Of a stretch of 64,000 nt of DNA, positions 24,004 through 35,672 are shown one piece after another. Source of the stretch: Marasmius tenuissimus (taxonomy: Eukaryota; Basidiomycota; Agaricomycetes; Agaricales; Marasmiaceae). The stretch spans positions 2,914,001 through 2,978,000 of the forward strand of contig JAQOTA010000050.1 of NCBI GenBank assembly GCA_029532415.1, read 5' to 3'. Every line of letters starts with the position of its first letter. Position 1 is the stretch's first letter. A program made the position numbers and the translations under genes. The notes under the pieces are model-generated. The model was not told the DNA's origin and did no database searches. It saw nothing but the letters and a program-made list of their open reading frames with translations.

Positions 24004-27000
24004 ATGTCTGACAGCACCTCCATTGCTCCCGAGGTACCTCATTCAACCAGCTCTCTCGAAACACTCTCTCGAGCTATCGATGAAATGTCCAAGGAAACTC
24101 CGTCTAAAGCTGGCTCAGATGGTTCCAAGGCACAGGAAGAAACTCTTGAATCCCATGAAGTCATCGAATTACAGACCTTCATTGAACGGAAAGCGTGGAT
24201 AGAAGAGAAAATACGCGTAAGCCAGCATACTGAACAAGTTCCGCCGCACACTAATATTGCAATACAGTTTCTTGAGCGAATGCCTCCAATCGAGGTGTTC
24301 GTTGGACTAGACGCTGTGAAGTCATCCGCAGAAGAAGTTCCTGAATTGCCTTCGCGTGCGGAACTACAAAAGTGGATAGCTGAACATGATGTGATCGAGA
24401 AGGAGACGGACATATTCGACAAGGGAGAGCTGAAGAAGTTACGAAATTTCACGAGAGGTGAGCATTCAAAAACGCACATAGGATGAGGCCTCACGAAGCT
24501 GACCTTCTTCCAAGCCGCTACGCAGCGCAACTTGTCTCCAGAAGATACGGATTTGATTGAACTAACCCTGACGACCATTTACGAACTCGACAAATTGCTC
24601 CACCTCCTGCGAGATCGGTCCGACAATCTGGACCTTCTTGGAATTCGAATGACATGGGAGGAGCACCGTACCAACAGTTGGGCAGATCGGAGAAAGATTA
24701 TTGCAGACCTCAACACATTTCTGGAGACTCGTGCACGATTTTCGCCGTCTGTTTACGAGACCGTAACACAATCTGACTTCGCTGGCGTTGAACGTCGGGG
24801 CTCAGTTGCGTCGTTGGCATCCGTTGCCTCCGCGTCGTCGGACTCATCTTTCAGTCACTTCGGACTATCTCGAAGTACGCGATACAAGCTCGCGGAGCTC
24901 TTGTCTCGAGATGGAGCGACTATAGGCACGAGAGTGACCTCCTTGAAGCTCGGGAGTGTTCCTGCCGCTGGTAAAGCGCTGGATAAACTTATAGATCACA
25001 GCCGGAAACCCGTCCCAGAGGTATTGTTAGACGAGCAAGACCACCTAGAGGAGAAGTGTATCAACGAGATGGAACATATAGGCAAGTTTGTCATGAATAT
25101 GGTCATGCAATGGAGAAAGTACGTCCTCGTGCAAATAACCTTTCATATATTGATTTTTTCGTTCCTCAGGGCTGACGAAATTTACATCGAGACCATGAAA
25201 GATCTCAACGCAGCTCAAAACCTACTGGAGGAAATTGAGGTTGCGCACCTTCAACATCCTTCGGGACGATCCAGTTCCAACTTTGCGTCTCGCGCAGATG
25301 CTCTCATCAAGAGACTCCTTCTCAGGGGTAACCCCTCCTCTACCAACTCCTCTTTCCCACGTCCTGTTCATCATCTATTCCCGTCCCAGCCACCGTACAA
25401 TGAGCAACTTGCTGAGTCACTCTCAGCAGACATAATGTCTGCGACGACGGCGGCGAGAGAAGCGGAGGCGGCGGCCAAAGAATACAAAGCCAAGTATGAA
25501 GCCGTTAAGCAAGTCGAGTCCCTTAAAGAAGCCGCTGGGGAGGTCGCAGACACATTCACCAGGATTATTGATCGGCTACAGAATGGAGTCCCAGGAGGCG
25601 AAGGTGATGGTACCACACCTTCCCTAATGTCTACAGACTGTCTGGACCCCACCGCACACTCTGTGTTTCTCGCTCTACTTCCCTCTATGCTGGAGGAACT
25701 GGACAACGCAGACACCTTGGCCCAAAACCTGTTGCGTACACTTCCGGCGGCGATCCTGAAGATAGATTTCCCAGGTCTCGACCCCGACTTCCGGGCGAAT
25801 GCTTCAGCAGAAGGGCGCCGCTTGAGCGATCTGCGCGTAGAGGCGCTACGTATCCGTGAGGAGGTGACGACCCGAGTTGGCAGGCTGCGAGAGGCAAGAA
25901 AGATCTGGTCTGCAATGGATGTTGGGCTCAAGGATCTGGAAAGCATTCGTCGCGAGGTTGTCGACGTGATGGATGGTGCACGCTGGCGTCAGGAAACCAC
26001 AGTCACCCATGGTGCACCTCCTACTCCCGAAAGTCCGCCAAATCAACCCCTTCCTTTACCTTCTTCGCACGACACGCATGTTTCGCATCTCAGAGAACGC
26101 GTCACGGCACTGGAGATGCAGTTATCTGGCAAGGTGTACAAGCCCTTGTCTACCCTCTCGGAAACGCTGGAAGAGCCTCTGAAGGTGTCGCTGACCCAGG
26201 CGTCTGATAGTCTCCGGTCTCACGTCGACCGTGTCAAGCAGACTATAGACTTACTGGAATCCGTTCGAAAACAGTCATCCGCAATGACTGTGATACGCGA
26301 CGAGTCGAATGCTCTTCAACTTAAGGTCGAGGACCTAATTAATCGTTATGGAATTGTGATCCAAGAGCTTTTGGACCACAGTAGTGACGATAGCTCGACG
26401 GGAGACGCTTCGGAACTGGAAGTCGAAAGCAACACCCTCAGAAGTGAAGCATACTCATTCACTGAGGGGCTGGGGCGCCGCGTACCGCTGATAGTTTCAA
26501 AGTCGCCCAAACGCTCCTTCACCAGGCGTTCCCTATCCTCTCTCGATTTGAGGAACTTCACCTCGGATCCAGAACCGATAGAACTTCCCTTCGAAGTTCA
26601 GTCCCTCGATGATGCAGTCCGCGCTGATTGTAACACCTACTCCATGAGGCTGAATGGCCAGGTCCGGAAACTTGAACAGACGGCGTCTCATCTTCACGTT
26701 ACGCAAATTGCAATGGAGGTGGATCAGGCACGCTTGTCGGTGCTGGAGGTTATTGAAACCGCCAACAAACATCTCTCTTCGATGAAGGAAACGCTCGAAG
26801 GCACAACAAACCAGAGCAACGTGCTTCAGATTTTCCAAGATCTATTAACAAGAATCGAGTCCTCGACCTCCCATCATGCCAACATTGAGCGCTCGCTGAC
26901 AGCCTATCGTAATGGGTACAAGCGCATGGAAGCCGCCGCTGGAAGCCACGGCTCTGCCTTCCAGGATTCCCTATTAAGCTCTCGTAAGAAAGGGGTCGAC

Positions 27001-29470
27001 GACGTGGAGAAGAGGTTCGCTGCCTGGGAGTCCGATATCAAAGCTTTCAAAGCTTTGGTACTGGAACAGGAACGAGCGGAAATAGCGAGACTGGAGGCTG
27101 AACGACTTGCAGAGGCCGAGCGCTTAAGACTCGAGCAGGAACGTATTGCGGCAGAAGAGGCCGAGAAAGCACGGATTGAACAAGAGAAGGAGGAAGAAGA
27201 AAGACGCCGCCGGGAGGAGGAGGAACGGTTGCAGGAGCAGTTGCGTTTGGAGGCTGAACGTGATGCAGCTGCAGAAAAGGAGCGCCGCGAACGTGAAGCT
27301 GCAGAGAAAGCGAGACTAGAAGAACAAAGGCTTGCTGAGGAACGTCGTTTACAAGCTGAGCAGGAGCGTATGGCTGCTGAGGGAGCCGAACGTACTAGGT
27401 TGGAACAGGAACGTTCCGACATGGAGAAGAAGTTGAAAGCTGCCGAGATACAATTGGCGGAGGAGCGCCGTATTCATGCGGAGAAAGAACAGTTGGCAAA
27501 AGAGGAGGCTGAGAAACGTAGGCAGGCTGCAGATGAAGAGCGGCGTCGTCGTTTAGCGAGTGAAGTGCCCCAAGAAGGTTTGTTTACAACTCGGATACCT
27601 GACCCATCGATATATACTGACCCATTATTTAGACGTTTTTGGTCTACAAACGTCTCCTGGTGGACCCTCCAATATAACGGAGGAGATGAAGGAAATCCTC
27701 GCTAAAGTTGCAAAACTCCGCAAACGCCTTCGTTCTATAGGTATCCAGGAGTTAGTGCGTCCTGCAAGCGGATCTGCATCCCTGCCGGACCCAGAGCAAA
27801 TTCCCAAAATCCGCAGAGAACTCGCACGCATCGAGACCGACATGAAATCTTTACCGGAATCGGTGACAGTAGTCTCCGTCAACATACAGCTCAAATCCTG
27901 CAGGGCCGAGTTGGATGCATCACGAGACATGTTGGGCCACTTGGATCGCTTGACCATTTTTGCGGAGAGGTTGGCCAGTTGCGACGCTGCGCTGAGCGAT
28001 CTACTGGAGCATATCGATAGCTACCCCGTTGCGCCCCTTGGTCCACTCTCTTCCTCATACTCGTGTCCTAAGGGTTCGTCCCCCGAAACCCAGCTCTCTG
28101 GACGTTTGGAATTCACCAAGTCTCTGGTCGATTCTCTCTCGGCTTCATTTGAAGCTGTCTCGAGCGATCCGCGGACAATTGCAGAGAAAGAGCGCATCCT
28201 CCAAACATGGAGTGAATTGGAGGATATGGGCAATGATCGCATATGCGGAAGGAGATCCCGACCCAACAGTGTTGCAAGCTCTACACACAACAGTTCTGGA
28301 CGTAATAGTCGGTCTTCCCTCGGCAGTGGACGTAGTAACCTTCGAAAGTCCAATGGCTATGCGACTCTATCTGCGTCTTCGAGCAAACCGAGTGCTCCAC
28401 CACGAGGCCGATTGAAAGTACCGGCTTCTGGCTCTAGACGCGCATTCTCCGGCTCTGACGAGCCCTCGGATCGCTCTCTGAGCCGCGCGTCGGTCACATC
28501 TTCTACGACACATAGGTCTGCGTCGGGCAGTTCATTGTACGGGACGACTTTTGCTTCTAGACAACGCACCACGAGTCTAACGCCAATCGCTGGAACTCCC
28601 ACACGGGTGCACACTCGCTCCCAGACGTCAACGTCCCAAAAGACGCGGAGTGAATCACCTGCAATATCTGATATATCTACCGTCACTCGTACTAGTCGTT
28701 CGTCTTTGTCCGGCTCGACATGGTCTCGCGCACCCAGGGTGTCTTTCCCAAATGTACCTCGAACTACCCCGAAAAAGGCCTCCGCCTCACGGAAAACGTA
28801 CGTTGCCAATCCCAAGAGCAAGCTCGATGTCGCTGTTGGAAAGGTGGTTAACAACCTTCCCGTCGGTATTAACATCGAGGGAGTCGCTGGAAGCTGGAAG
28901 GACCAGAGCGGGAAGTATTGGATTGGAGATCAAGACCCTAAGCTGTGCTTTTGCCGGATCCTTCGTTCTCAAACGGTGATGGTAAGGGTAGGAGGTGGCT
29001 GGTGTGAACTATCCAAGTGAGTTCTCCCTACGCTTACCGAGTTATCTTGCATTAAACCTGTGTACAGGTTCATTCGGAATCATTTCGCAGACAGCTTCAG
29101 GCTCTTGAGTGCAACACCTCCGAATCAGCTTCCCTCGCGCGAGGAGAAATGGATAAGTTCGGCAAGTCTCCTGGACGCAGTCAAAAACTCGCCCCCCAGG
29201 GCACCACGTACGCCAGAACCCGGGAGTTCACCATTCGGTTCGCCATCTATGATCCCGTCATTTGCTTTACAGACGCCCTCGTCGAAGAGTCCTCGGTCGT
29301 TTATGACTACTACACCAACAAGCTCTCCGTTGACGCCTTTGCAGTTCATGCGTCGTGCAGATCCTGATGCACCATTCCTCCGTCCTGAAACCCCCTCGAG
29401 GCCACCGACTGCCGGGTTGCGGACTATGCCGTCTACACCCAGTAGTAGGCAGGGCGTATGGCGACCCTAA
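24004..29470 (+). CDS. GAS2/GAR-domain cytoskeletal protein, KAR9-like candidate
   Basis: Very long protein of about 1,700 aa. Exon 1 starts MSDSTSIAPEVPH. The first two thirds are helical, spectrin-like sequence. From about 27055 to 27560 runs a dense Glu/Arg/Lys coiled coil (repeated EQER, EEAEKARIE, RREEEERL). An intron near 27578-27632 joins it to a second helical part and then Ser/Arg-rich disorder. The GAS2 (GAR) domain is near the C-terminus: KLDVAVGKVVNNLPVGI, DQSGKYWIGD, LCFCRIL, MVRVGGGWCELS, then KFIRNHF after an intron. GAR domains bind microtubules, and fungal proteins with this layout are grouped with the karyogamy protein KAR9. The tail is Pro/Ser/Thr-rich with SSRQGVWRP at the end. 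The role in spindle or nuclear positioning is inferred. Confidence 0.75.
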
Positions 29471-29819
29471 TTGATGAGCATCACAGGCTCTTCATCTTTA
29501 TATCTACACTGCGATAATTTATGCTTCGAAAGGACCCTTCTACATTCTATGCCTACGACGTGACTGCTGGCCTATTTAATATCTTCTGTATGTGTTATCG
29601 ATTCGCCATGCACGCTTTAATATTCTAGTACGAACACAAATACTTAGGGAATCCAAGTAGATACTGTATCATAGTATGGTCTTGATGTTACGAGACCGAC
29701 GACCTTTGTATGCTAGCTGCGCAGGATTTCTTGTTCTCCAGCACTACGTAAGCGCTCATCAGCATTGCTCTTCACTCCCACCACCGTGACAGAGTTCGAC
29801 TTTGACTTCGTGGGCGACA
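29471..29819. other. Intergenic spacer, 3' flank of GAS2 gene and PKR1 promoter
   Basis: I see no gene here. Minus frames at 29713-29950 overlap the PKR1 start and have no domain. Confidence 0.4.
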
Positions 29820-30167
29820 ATGTCTGTAGAGCAGACCAATAGCGGCGACGGCTCCGGTTCTTTCCTTTCCAACATCCTGACGCCTGGATCCTCATTACAC
29901 CCTACTTTCCTGCTCATTCTTGATGTCGCGTTCGTAGCACTGCTTCTCATCCTTCTCGGACTCCTTTTCGCAACGCGTAGTCTTCACTTCGCGGGCCTAA
30001 TATTCATCGAATTGTGCTTGTGGGCTAGCGTGAAATGGTACGTGTATACGTTGACACGTCAACTTATTGAGATACTGAGTCAAGTTACATTTACAGGTTT
30101 GTTTACGAGCTACAGAAAGTGCCTGAGGAGAAAAAACTGGAAGCAGACTCGAAGAAGGACAAATAAT
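29820..30167 (+). CDS. PKR1: V-ATPase assembly factor PKR1-like
   Basis: Small ER membrane protein of the Pkr1 family, which helps assemble the V-ATPase Vo sector. Exon 1 (29820-30038) has SFLSNILTPGSSLHPTF and two close hydrophobic spans (LLILDVAFVALLLILLGLLF and LHFAGLIFIELCLWASV). Exon 2 (30097-30167) completes WFVYELQK and a charged tail ending KKDK, a candidate ER-retrieval end. Length (about 96 aa) and layout fit the family. It converges with PSF3; only 5 nt separate the two stop codons. Confidence 0.82.
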
Positions 30168-30172
30168 AACAT

Positions 30173-31069
30173 CATCGTTTGCCCTTGTCGCTCTCCTCAT
30201 ACCACTTCTTCATTCGCTTTGAACTCTCTTGGGCGAGTGTGAATACTATCTTCCAATTTCAAACCGACGCGCTACACGACCAAGTGGCAGAAAATCACTC
30301 ACGTTCACGTTCTGTAACATCCAACCCTTCACGAAATGCTTGCGCAGAATCTCCTGTTGGGCCGCCGCCACCACCGACTGGTCCCAACGCTGCAAAGTGT
30401 TGCGCTTGATCGATAACTTCAACAAGTCGGCCCTTGAACGTCTTCGTGGTAGTCAGAGGGAGCTTTCTGTGACATGATTTTCCTGGACTTACGCTTGTCA
30501 GCACGTCGGACATTTCTTTCCCTTGCTCATCGCTAAGCCTTCAGAGGAAGGGTGAGAATCGAACTACGTAGCTCGAGCGGAACACATACATTTCCATTAT
30601 CGTCTTACCGAATCCATACCACAACCCTCCTGCTCCAACCAAGTTCGACAGCCTGACACTGCGCGGTTCTGCTTTGAGTGCGTTGCGTACTTTGGAACTG
30701 AACGGTGTGGGTATGTTGAATTCTGCGTATCCGCTGCGAGACTGTTCAGATCTAAGCTGAGATTGTATGGTGAAAGTAGACACACGAATAAACTATTGCG
30801 TAGACGAGCCACATTGGAATTTGCCGTTTCACATTGGGTGTGATCTATAAGGCAGATGTCAATTCAGACCGCGATAGAGGTGCGTCAGAATACCGCACGT
30901 CGTTTTCTGAACCCCCACCGAGGTGCCCCATATCAGGAATGGACTCCGTGAATGTTAGTTGCAATTTCTAGACTTGTGTTTTGAGATTTCCGTGTTCATT
31001 CAATGTATGATCTCGTACTTGATTTTCTGCTAGGATCGAATCAATGGAGAAGTAGTCATGGTTGTCCAT
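30173..31069 (-). CDS. PSF3: GINS complex subunit PSF3
   Basis: Subunit of GINS, the CMG helicase component required for replication initiation and fork progression in the nucleus. Minus-strand exons: MDNHDYFSIDSILAENQ; then KLQLTFTESIPDMGHLGGGSEND; ITPNVKRQIPMWLVYAIVYS; GYAEFNIPTPFSSKVRNALK followed by EPRSVRLSNLVGAGGLWYGFG; then a helix with LVEVIDQAQHFAALG and DSAQAFREGLD; last exon LFTLAQESSKRMKKWYEES. This is the complete PSF3 pattern. The stop (30173-30175) lies just past the PKR1 stop. Three MCB boxes lie 42-71 bp upstream of the start. Confidence 0.9.
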
Positions 31070-31110
31070 GGAGATCAAGTCGACCAAGGAGATGGAGGTA
31101 CGAAACAGAG

Positions 31111-31140
31111 ACGCGTCCCAGACGCGTGAGAAAGACGCGT
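31111..31140. promoter_or_regulatory. Triple MCB cluster (three ACGCGT)
   Basis: ACGCGT occurs at 31111-31116, 31122-31127 and 31135-31140, spaced 11 and 13 bp apart, in the 95 bp between the start codons of PSF3 (minus) and the small mitochondrial gene (plus). MBF-type factors bind this hexamer at G1/S genes. Because PSF3 is a replication factor, the cluster most likely drives it; the site is symmetric, so it could also affect the plus gene. Confidence 0.7.
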
Positions 31141-31164
31141 ATTTCCTTGCTTGCACAAACGACC

Positions 31165-31725
31165 ATGTCATTCTCAAGACGACTTGCTCAATCATTACTA
31201 TCCCCACGACTATCCCTCCAGCTCTTCAGCCGACATACACCGCGTCTGCTGTCCCGCCAACATGCTCGTTCCTTCTCAATATCTCCTCCAAGGCAGGCAT
31301 CAGAGAATCCCGACATAGAGGAGTTATACGTCAAGCTGAGCCAGACGACCGTTTTCAAGAAGCTCCAAGAATCACCAGGAGCGATTGAAGCTCTCAAGAA
31401 GTTTGGGGAGGCGATGCAGGCTCAAGGTGTGTGTTGCTCGTTAAACTTTAACCGGAACCTCTCAACAGTCAACTCACATTCGGTGCACTCTAGGCTTTGA
31501 CCCCACAAAACCTCCCTCGACGGTGCAAATGCTCAAGCTTTCGATGAATAAGGAGGTTCGCGAGGCAGGTATGCGTATGAATGAAGAGTTTGGTAAAGCT
31601 GGGATAGATCTTTCAGACAAGGTGTGTCTGGCCAATGGGTCTGAATCCCGGGTATGATGAGTTGGTGACACCTTCATTTGCAGAGCGTCCTGGAAGAAGT
31701 CATGTCAGCTATGAGGAAATCATGA
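31165..31725 (+). CDS. Small mitochondrial protein of unknown function
   Basis: The leader MSFSRRLAQSLLSPRLS and following Arg/Ser/His-rich sequence is a strong mitochondrial presequence. Three exons then give a short helical protein: NPDIEELYVKLSQTTVFKK, AIEALKKFGEAMQAQ, GFDPTKPPSTVQMLKLS, VREAGMRMNEEFGKAGIDLSDK, and a final exon SVLEEVMSAMRKS. The pattern is reminiscent of a conserved fungal family whose name I cannot recall. Its start is 96 bp from the divergent PSF3 start. Confidence 0.65.
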
Positions 31726-31890
31726 AGACAGCTTCACGCCTTTTCCCGGTGTGCTGTAACGTACTTAGCAATATGACTCGAATATGGATACGATTTCTGC
31801 TGCGAAGTCGAGGTGCTTGAGGTTGCACGTGTGGGAACGCGGTCACTTTGACTCGTGCTTTGACCATCACCACCACCACGGGAGCTTTCG

Positions 31891-34170
31891 ATGGATTTTC
31901 AACCAGTCGCGTCAACCTCAAATTCAACCTTCCATTTCCCTCCAGCCGACCCAGCTTCTGATCCAGGCTCAGCTCGTCAAATTCCGCTTTCTTCGACCGC
32001 GTTTTACTCAGTCGAGTATCCGGGATACGTGCAGTCATCCTCAGTACCAATAGCTGTCCAAAACCTAGGTGGCCCGTCTACTCTAGAAGCTGCCTTCAGA
32101 CGAGGCGCATCCAAAGCCGAAACCTCCGTCGAACTGAAACTGAGACCCGAAAATCCCTTTGCGCATCCTGTTCCCGGAGAAGTTGTCCAGAATAATTCTG
32201 TCGTATTGAAAGTCACAAAGAGGAAGAGGAAAAGGAGAAACGGTGAAGGCAATGAAATTAGCGAGGACCAGCCGATTGGGGAGTACAAAGTGGAACCGAT
32301 TGGGGTGCTCGGGAAGACCATTCGATTTCGGAGTACGTCCCAGACCCGTTATATTAACCGTCTTTTTGCTTACAGGCGGGGTTAATCTCAGGTATGGTGG
32401 ACTACCAGTATCAGCCCGAGGTGAACGATCCATTGTCAGAACTACGCCGAGCGATGGAGAAAGTAGACGGTGCGTCTGTTTTTTACACGCTTCGAAAGGG
32501 CTACCAATAACGTTCACGGAACACCAGTGGAAAAGATATGCTCTTATACCATTCCTCCGGAAAAGGAGGACTATCTTGTACAAAGTGAAGCACAGACTTC
32601 CTCGACACCAATCGACCAAGACTTTGCTATGAACCTCGACCCTCAGCTAATGACAGAGCAAGAACAGACATTGGTGGCGAACGGTAACACTATCTCACAG
32701 CCAACCGTCAAGAGCAACCTGAGATTATTTCCTCCTCCGCTCTTCAGTCGTCAAACAATTGCTCAAGGTTACAAGTAAGTTGATTATGGCCGAGAGGTTC
32801 TCTTCCCTCGCGCTGACGCTTCTCGAATGTGAAGCTACAAAGCCAATCCTGCTTCAATGGTCTCGACAGCCCTTGACGAAGAAACTGGAGAGGAAAAGAA
32901 GCGGTTGATCAATAGAATGCGATGGAAAGGCTACGGCCCAGCAGCTATCGCTTTTCACGACTCGACAGTCAGTCTGTCTGCATTACCTTCCTGCGCAACA
33001 CCCACTCACTCAATCTTTGTGACCAGGTTCCGGAGAAACCGCCACAGAACGTGGAGGATGCTCGAAATCAAGTCGATGGTGAGATTGTCAAAAAGATTGA
33101 AGCTGTAAGTCGGATTAGTTCTTCGGTCGGTCGTCGACGGTCTTCTAACACGAAGCTTCTTGCCGTAAGCTGTTCCAAGACCGTCCAATATGGACGCGTA
33201 TGTCGCTTTTCAATCAGTTGACCCCCGCAATGGCCAGGGAAATTCACAAGTAAGGATGTGCCATCCCGTTTATGAGGTGTGCTAGACTGACAGGTGTACA
33301 TACATACAGCTCGAAGATCATTCTACCTCTCGTCTGTTACGTGTTTCAAGACGGACCTTGGAGAGATACTCTTGTGAGATTCTCCTACGACCCGAGGAAG
33401 GACTCTGACGCCCGATTGTGAGTTGCCACGAATTACATTTCAAGATTATTGTTGAGGTCTCACCTCGGAGGGTTCGTAGCTATCAACGACTTTACTTCAG
33501 AAACGCGAATCATCCTATCAACCGACCGTCTGTGATGACTCGTCGTCAGGAACGTTCCGCAGGGAATACTTTGGACTTGACAGACTCAGACGAACGAAGG
33601 TGAAAGCAAAACGCCCTTACTGGACGATTTGTGATGTTGACATCTTCTTTGGAGAACGTCACATATTTTCGATGGCCAGACACTCACGAAGGACACGGCT
33701 GCGTTTCAGCTATGTGATATAACTGATCCTATGTTGAGAGGGATGATAGAATCCTCGGAGGACTTGCGGGAGACTTGCGATGTGGGTTTTTCACGGTTGT
33801 CGAGATTACCGAACGGTTCACTTACCCATCCCTCCAGGAAAGGGATGGATGGTATCCGGCATACACTTTTGAGCGCATCAAGCTCGTGTTACGACTCAAG
33901 TTTTTCTCGCTTCTGGATGGACGCACAGTGTCGGATGAAGAGTGTCAAGCGGCCCTCGAAGCAGCTGACAACAACAATGGCAAATCGGGACCTGCGGTCA
34001 TTGGGAAACATCGTGTGGGGAAACATAATATGGCTAAAGGAGCGTTAAGGCCTGAGGATGCAGCGGTACGTTCTCTCTTGTTCCTAATACATTCACCTCA
34101 CAATCCACCGTTTCGAAAGGCCTTCCGGTTACGTGCAACTTTGGAGCGAGAGAAGAAGATTTCACGATAG
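31891..34170 (+). CDS. TFC1: TFIIIC subunit tau95-type (Sfc1/GTF3C5)
   Basis: Subunit of the TFIIIC complex that binds the A box of tRNA genes for RNA polymerase III. The N-terminus has TAFYSVEYPGYVQ and AAFRRGASKAETSVELKLRP, PENPFAHPVPG and VVLKVTKRKRKR (DNA-binding/dimerisation region). Later exons give KRLINRMRWKGYGPAAIAFH, DRPIWTRMSLFNQL and ILPLVCYVFQDGPWRDTLVRF, followed by YDPRKDSDARLYQRLYFRN. The end has DGWYPAYTFERIKLVLRLKFFSLLDGRTV and an intron before AFRLRATLEREKKISR. Around nine introns are needed, several of which are only approximate. The central and final motifs are specific for the family. Confidence 0.85.
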
Positions 34171-34224
34171 CTTGCCATGTTACTAGAAGGCTGTAGACTG
34201 CAATTCTTTCTGATGTGTGACGAT

Positions 34225-34723
34225 CAGTGTTGCACGGGTCAGGTCAGAAGCTTGACCCGACCCCGGGGTCAAAGGGTCGGGTCAAGTCAAGGTCAAGCCC
34301 TCTTGACCTTTCGGGGTAGTTTTCGGGGGTCAAGTACCAAAAATGGCAAGGACCCACGGCTACTGGAGGTGCGATTCCTCCGTGAAATACTCTGTCAATC
34401 GCTACCAACTTCACTTCAGCCTTTCATAGACAGCCCGTAGGTTGAGGAGCAGAAGAGTTTGGATGGAAGTCTTCATTTGAAGCATATAATGTCAATCAGG
34501 ATCTCGAGTTTTGTAGGGATGTACACGGAAGGAGTGGCAATTGGGTCACTTGAGCGTACGGATTTGCTGAAACCTTCAAAATAGAGTAAAGTTGACCTTC
34601 CCTTTCTGCCAGTAGTATTTCGACCTTGACCCCTGGGAGAAGGGGGGTCAAGTCAAGTCAAGTAAGCTTCGAAAATTTCTTGACCTTGACCTTGGGGTCT
34701 GACCCGGGGTCAGTGCAACACTG
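34225..34723. mobile_element. hAT-type MITE with terminal inverted repeats
   Basis: A non-coding element of 499 bp. Its ends match over at least 11 bp (CAGTGTTGCAC at the left; GTGCAACACTG at the right, the reverse complement) and continue as imperfect inverted GGGTCAGG/GACCCC-rich sequence. The perfect 8-bp direct repeat gtgacgat flanks it at 34217-34224 and 34724-34731. An 8-bp target duplication plus ends starting CAGTG fits the hAT superfamily. The subterminal parts contain many GTCAAG/CTTGAC units in both directions, typical of transposase-binding motifs. No transposase frame is present. It sits 55 bp after the TFIIIC stop, in the spacer before the eL29 3' end. Confidence 0.88.
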
Positions 34724-34910
34724 GTGACGATCATCCCTCCTTTTCGCGGTACTGGTGTTTTTCGGGTTTTTTCTATTATTGCGAAAGACAGCAGCATAGC
34801 GGTTGCATATACATATCATAGCGTAGCCCCAGACCGGAATGTACGCGAATGTTTGGGGCGCGTCATGTCCAAACACGATACTGTTACACTGGGTGGAGGT
34901 GCGTATTGTA

Positions 34911-35347
34911 TCACGACGCTGCTGCTGCTTTTTGTTCGGCGCGCGCCCGACGCTGTTGGAAAGAAAGCGTGATTAGTATAGGAAACGAACGAGACAGGAC
35001 ATGGAACGCACGGATCCGACCAAAGCAAAACGAGCGTTACGACGGAACTGGAATTGGAAGAGAGGTGGATGTGAGGACCGATTTCATCGTTATTTCTTGA
35101 CATCTTCAACGAACCTTAGCGTCAACCTAGTGATTCCCCGATAGATCAGCTTAGAATTCTCAGAGTAGGTCTAAAGTGAGTACATACACCCTTCAAAGAA
35201 ACAGTCCTGTTGGACTGGGGCTTCTTGATGCCATTCTTGTGGGCCTTTTTGGTTTGGTTGTGATTGGTATGGCTAGAGTAAAGATCAGAGTCAGCTTTGA
35301 GGGGATAATGACTTTTGCAGGAGGACGTACTTCTTGGATTTGGCCAT
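34911..35347 (-). CDS. RPL29: 60S ribosomal protein eL29
   Basis: Small basic protein of the large cytosolic ribosomal subunit. On the minus strand five exons assemble a 63-aa product: 35331-35347 (MAKSKN start), 35188-35272 (HTNHNQTKKAHKNGIKKPQ and SNRTVSLKG), 35115-35126 (VDAK), 35012-35047 (FRRNARFALVGS) and 34911-34952 (RRARAEQKAAAAS). All introns are GT-AG, and phases agree. The 12-nt and 36-nt exons are micro-exons. Length and every block fit fungal eL29. No single open frame shows this gene, so it is easy to miss. It converges with the TFIIIC gene across the hAT element. Confidence 0.9.
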
Positions 35348-35632
35348 GGCTTCGTCGTCGGTAGTCTTGAGGGCTGCTAGGGCGTAATTACCGATATGGA
35401 AACATGTCGATAGCTTGGGCACTGCCACAAAAGTTGTGGCTTGGGAAACTGCTCAGTTGTCCGAGAATGGAAAGCTAGAGCTCACGTGATGACTGGGACG
35501 TAGTCTGGCAGGGCTCTTCGAATTGCAAAGATCTGATTGGATTTCGGGTTTATAGGGAGAACGATTATCGGCCGATGGAATTGATCTCCCGAAAGATTTT
35601 TCGGCTTTGGGGAGTCATGACCATCTCGACTC

Positions 35633-35640
35633 TATATAAG
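35633..35640 (+). promoter_or_regulatory. TATA box of LEU1
   Basis: TATATAAG lies 33-40 bp before the LEU1 start codon, implying a very short 5' leader or an alternative upstream start. Few other genes in the window have such a clear TATA element. Confidence 0.55.
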
Positions 35641-35672
35641 ACCTCCACCGCCTAATTTTCAACATAACCACC

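Noticed and set aside
26904..27422. Ser/Arg-rich minus frame opposite the GAS2 coiled coil
   Set aside because: Mirror of the GAR/GAG-rich coiled-coil codons.
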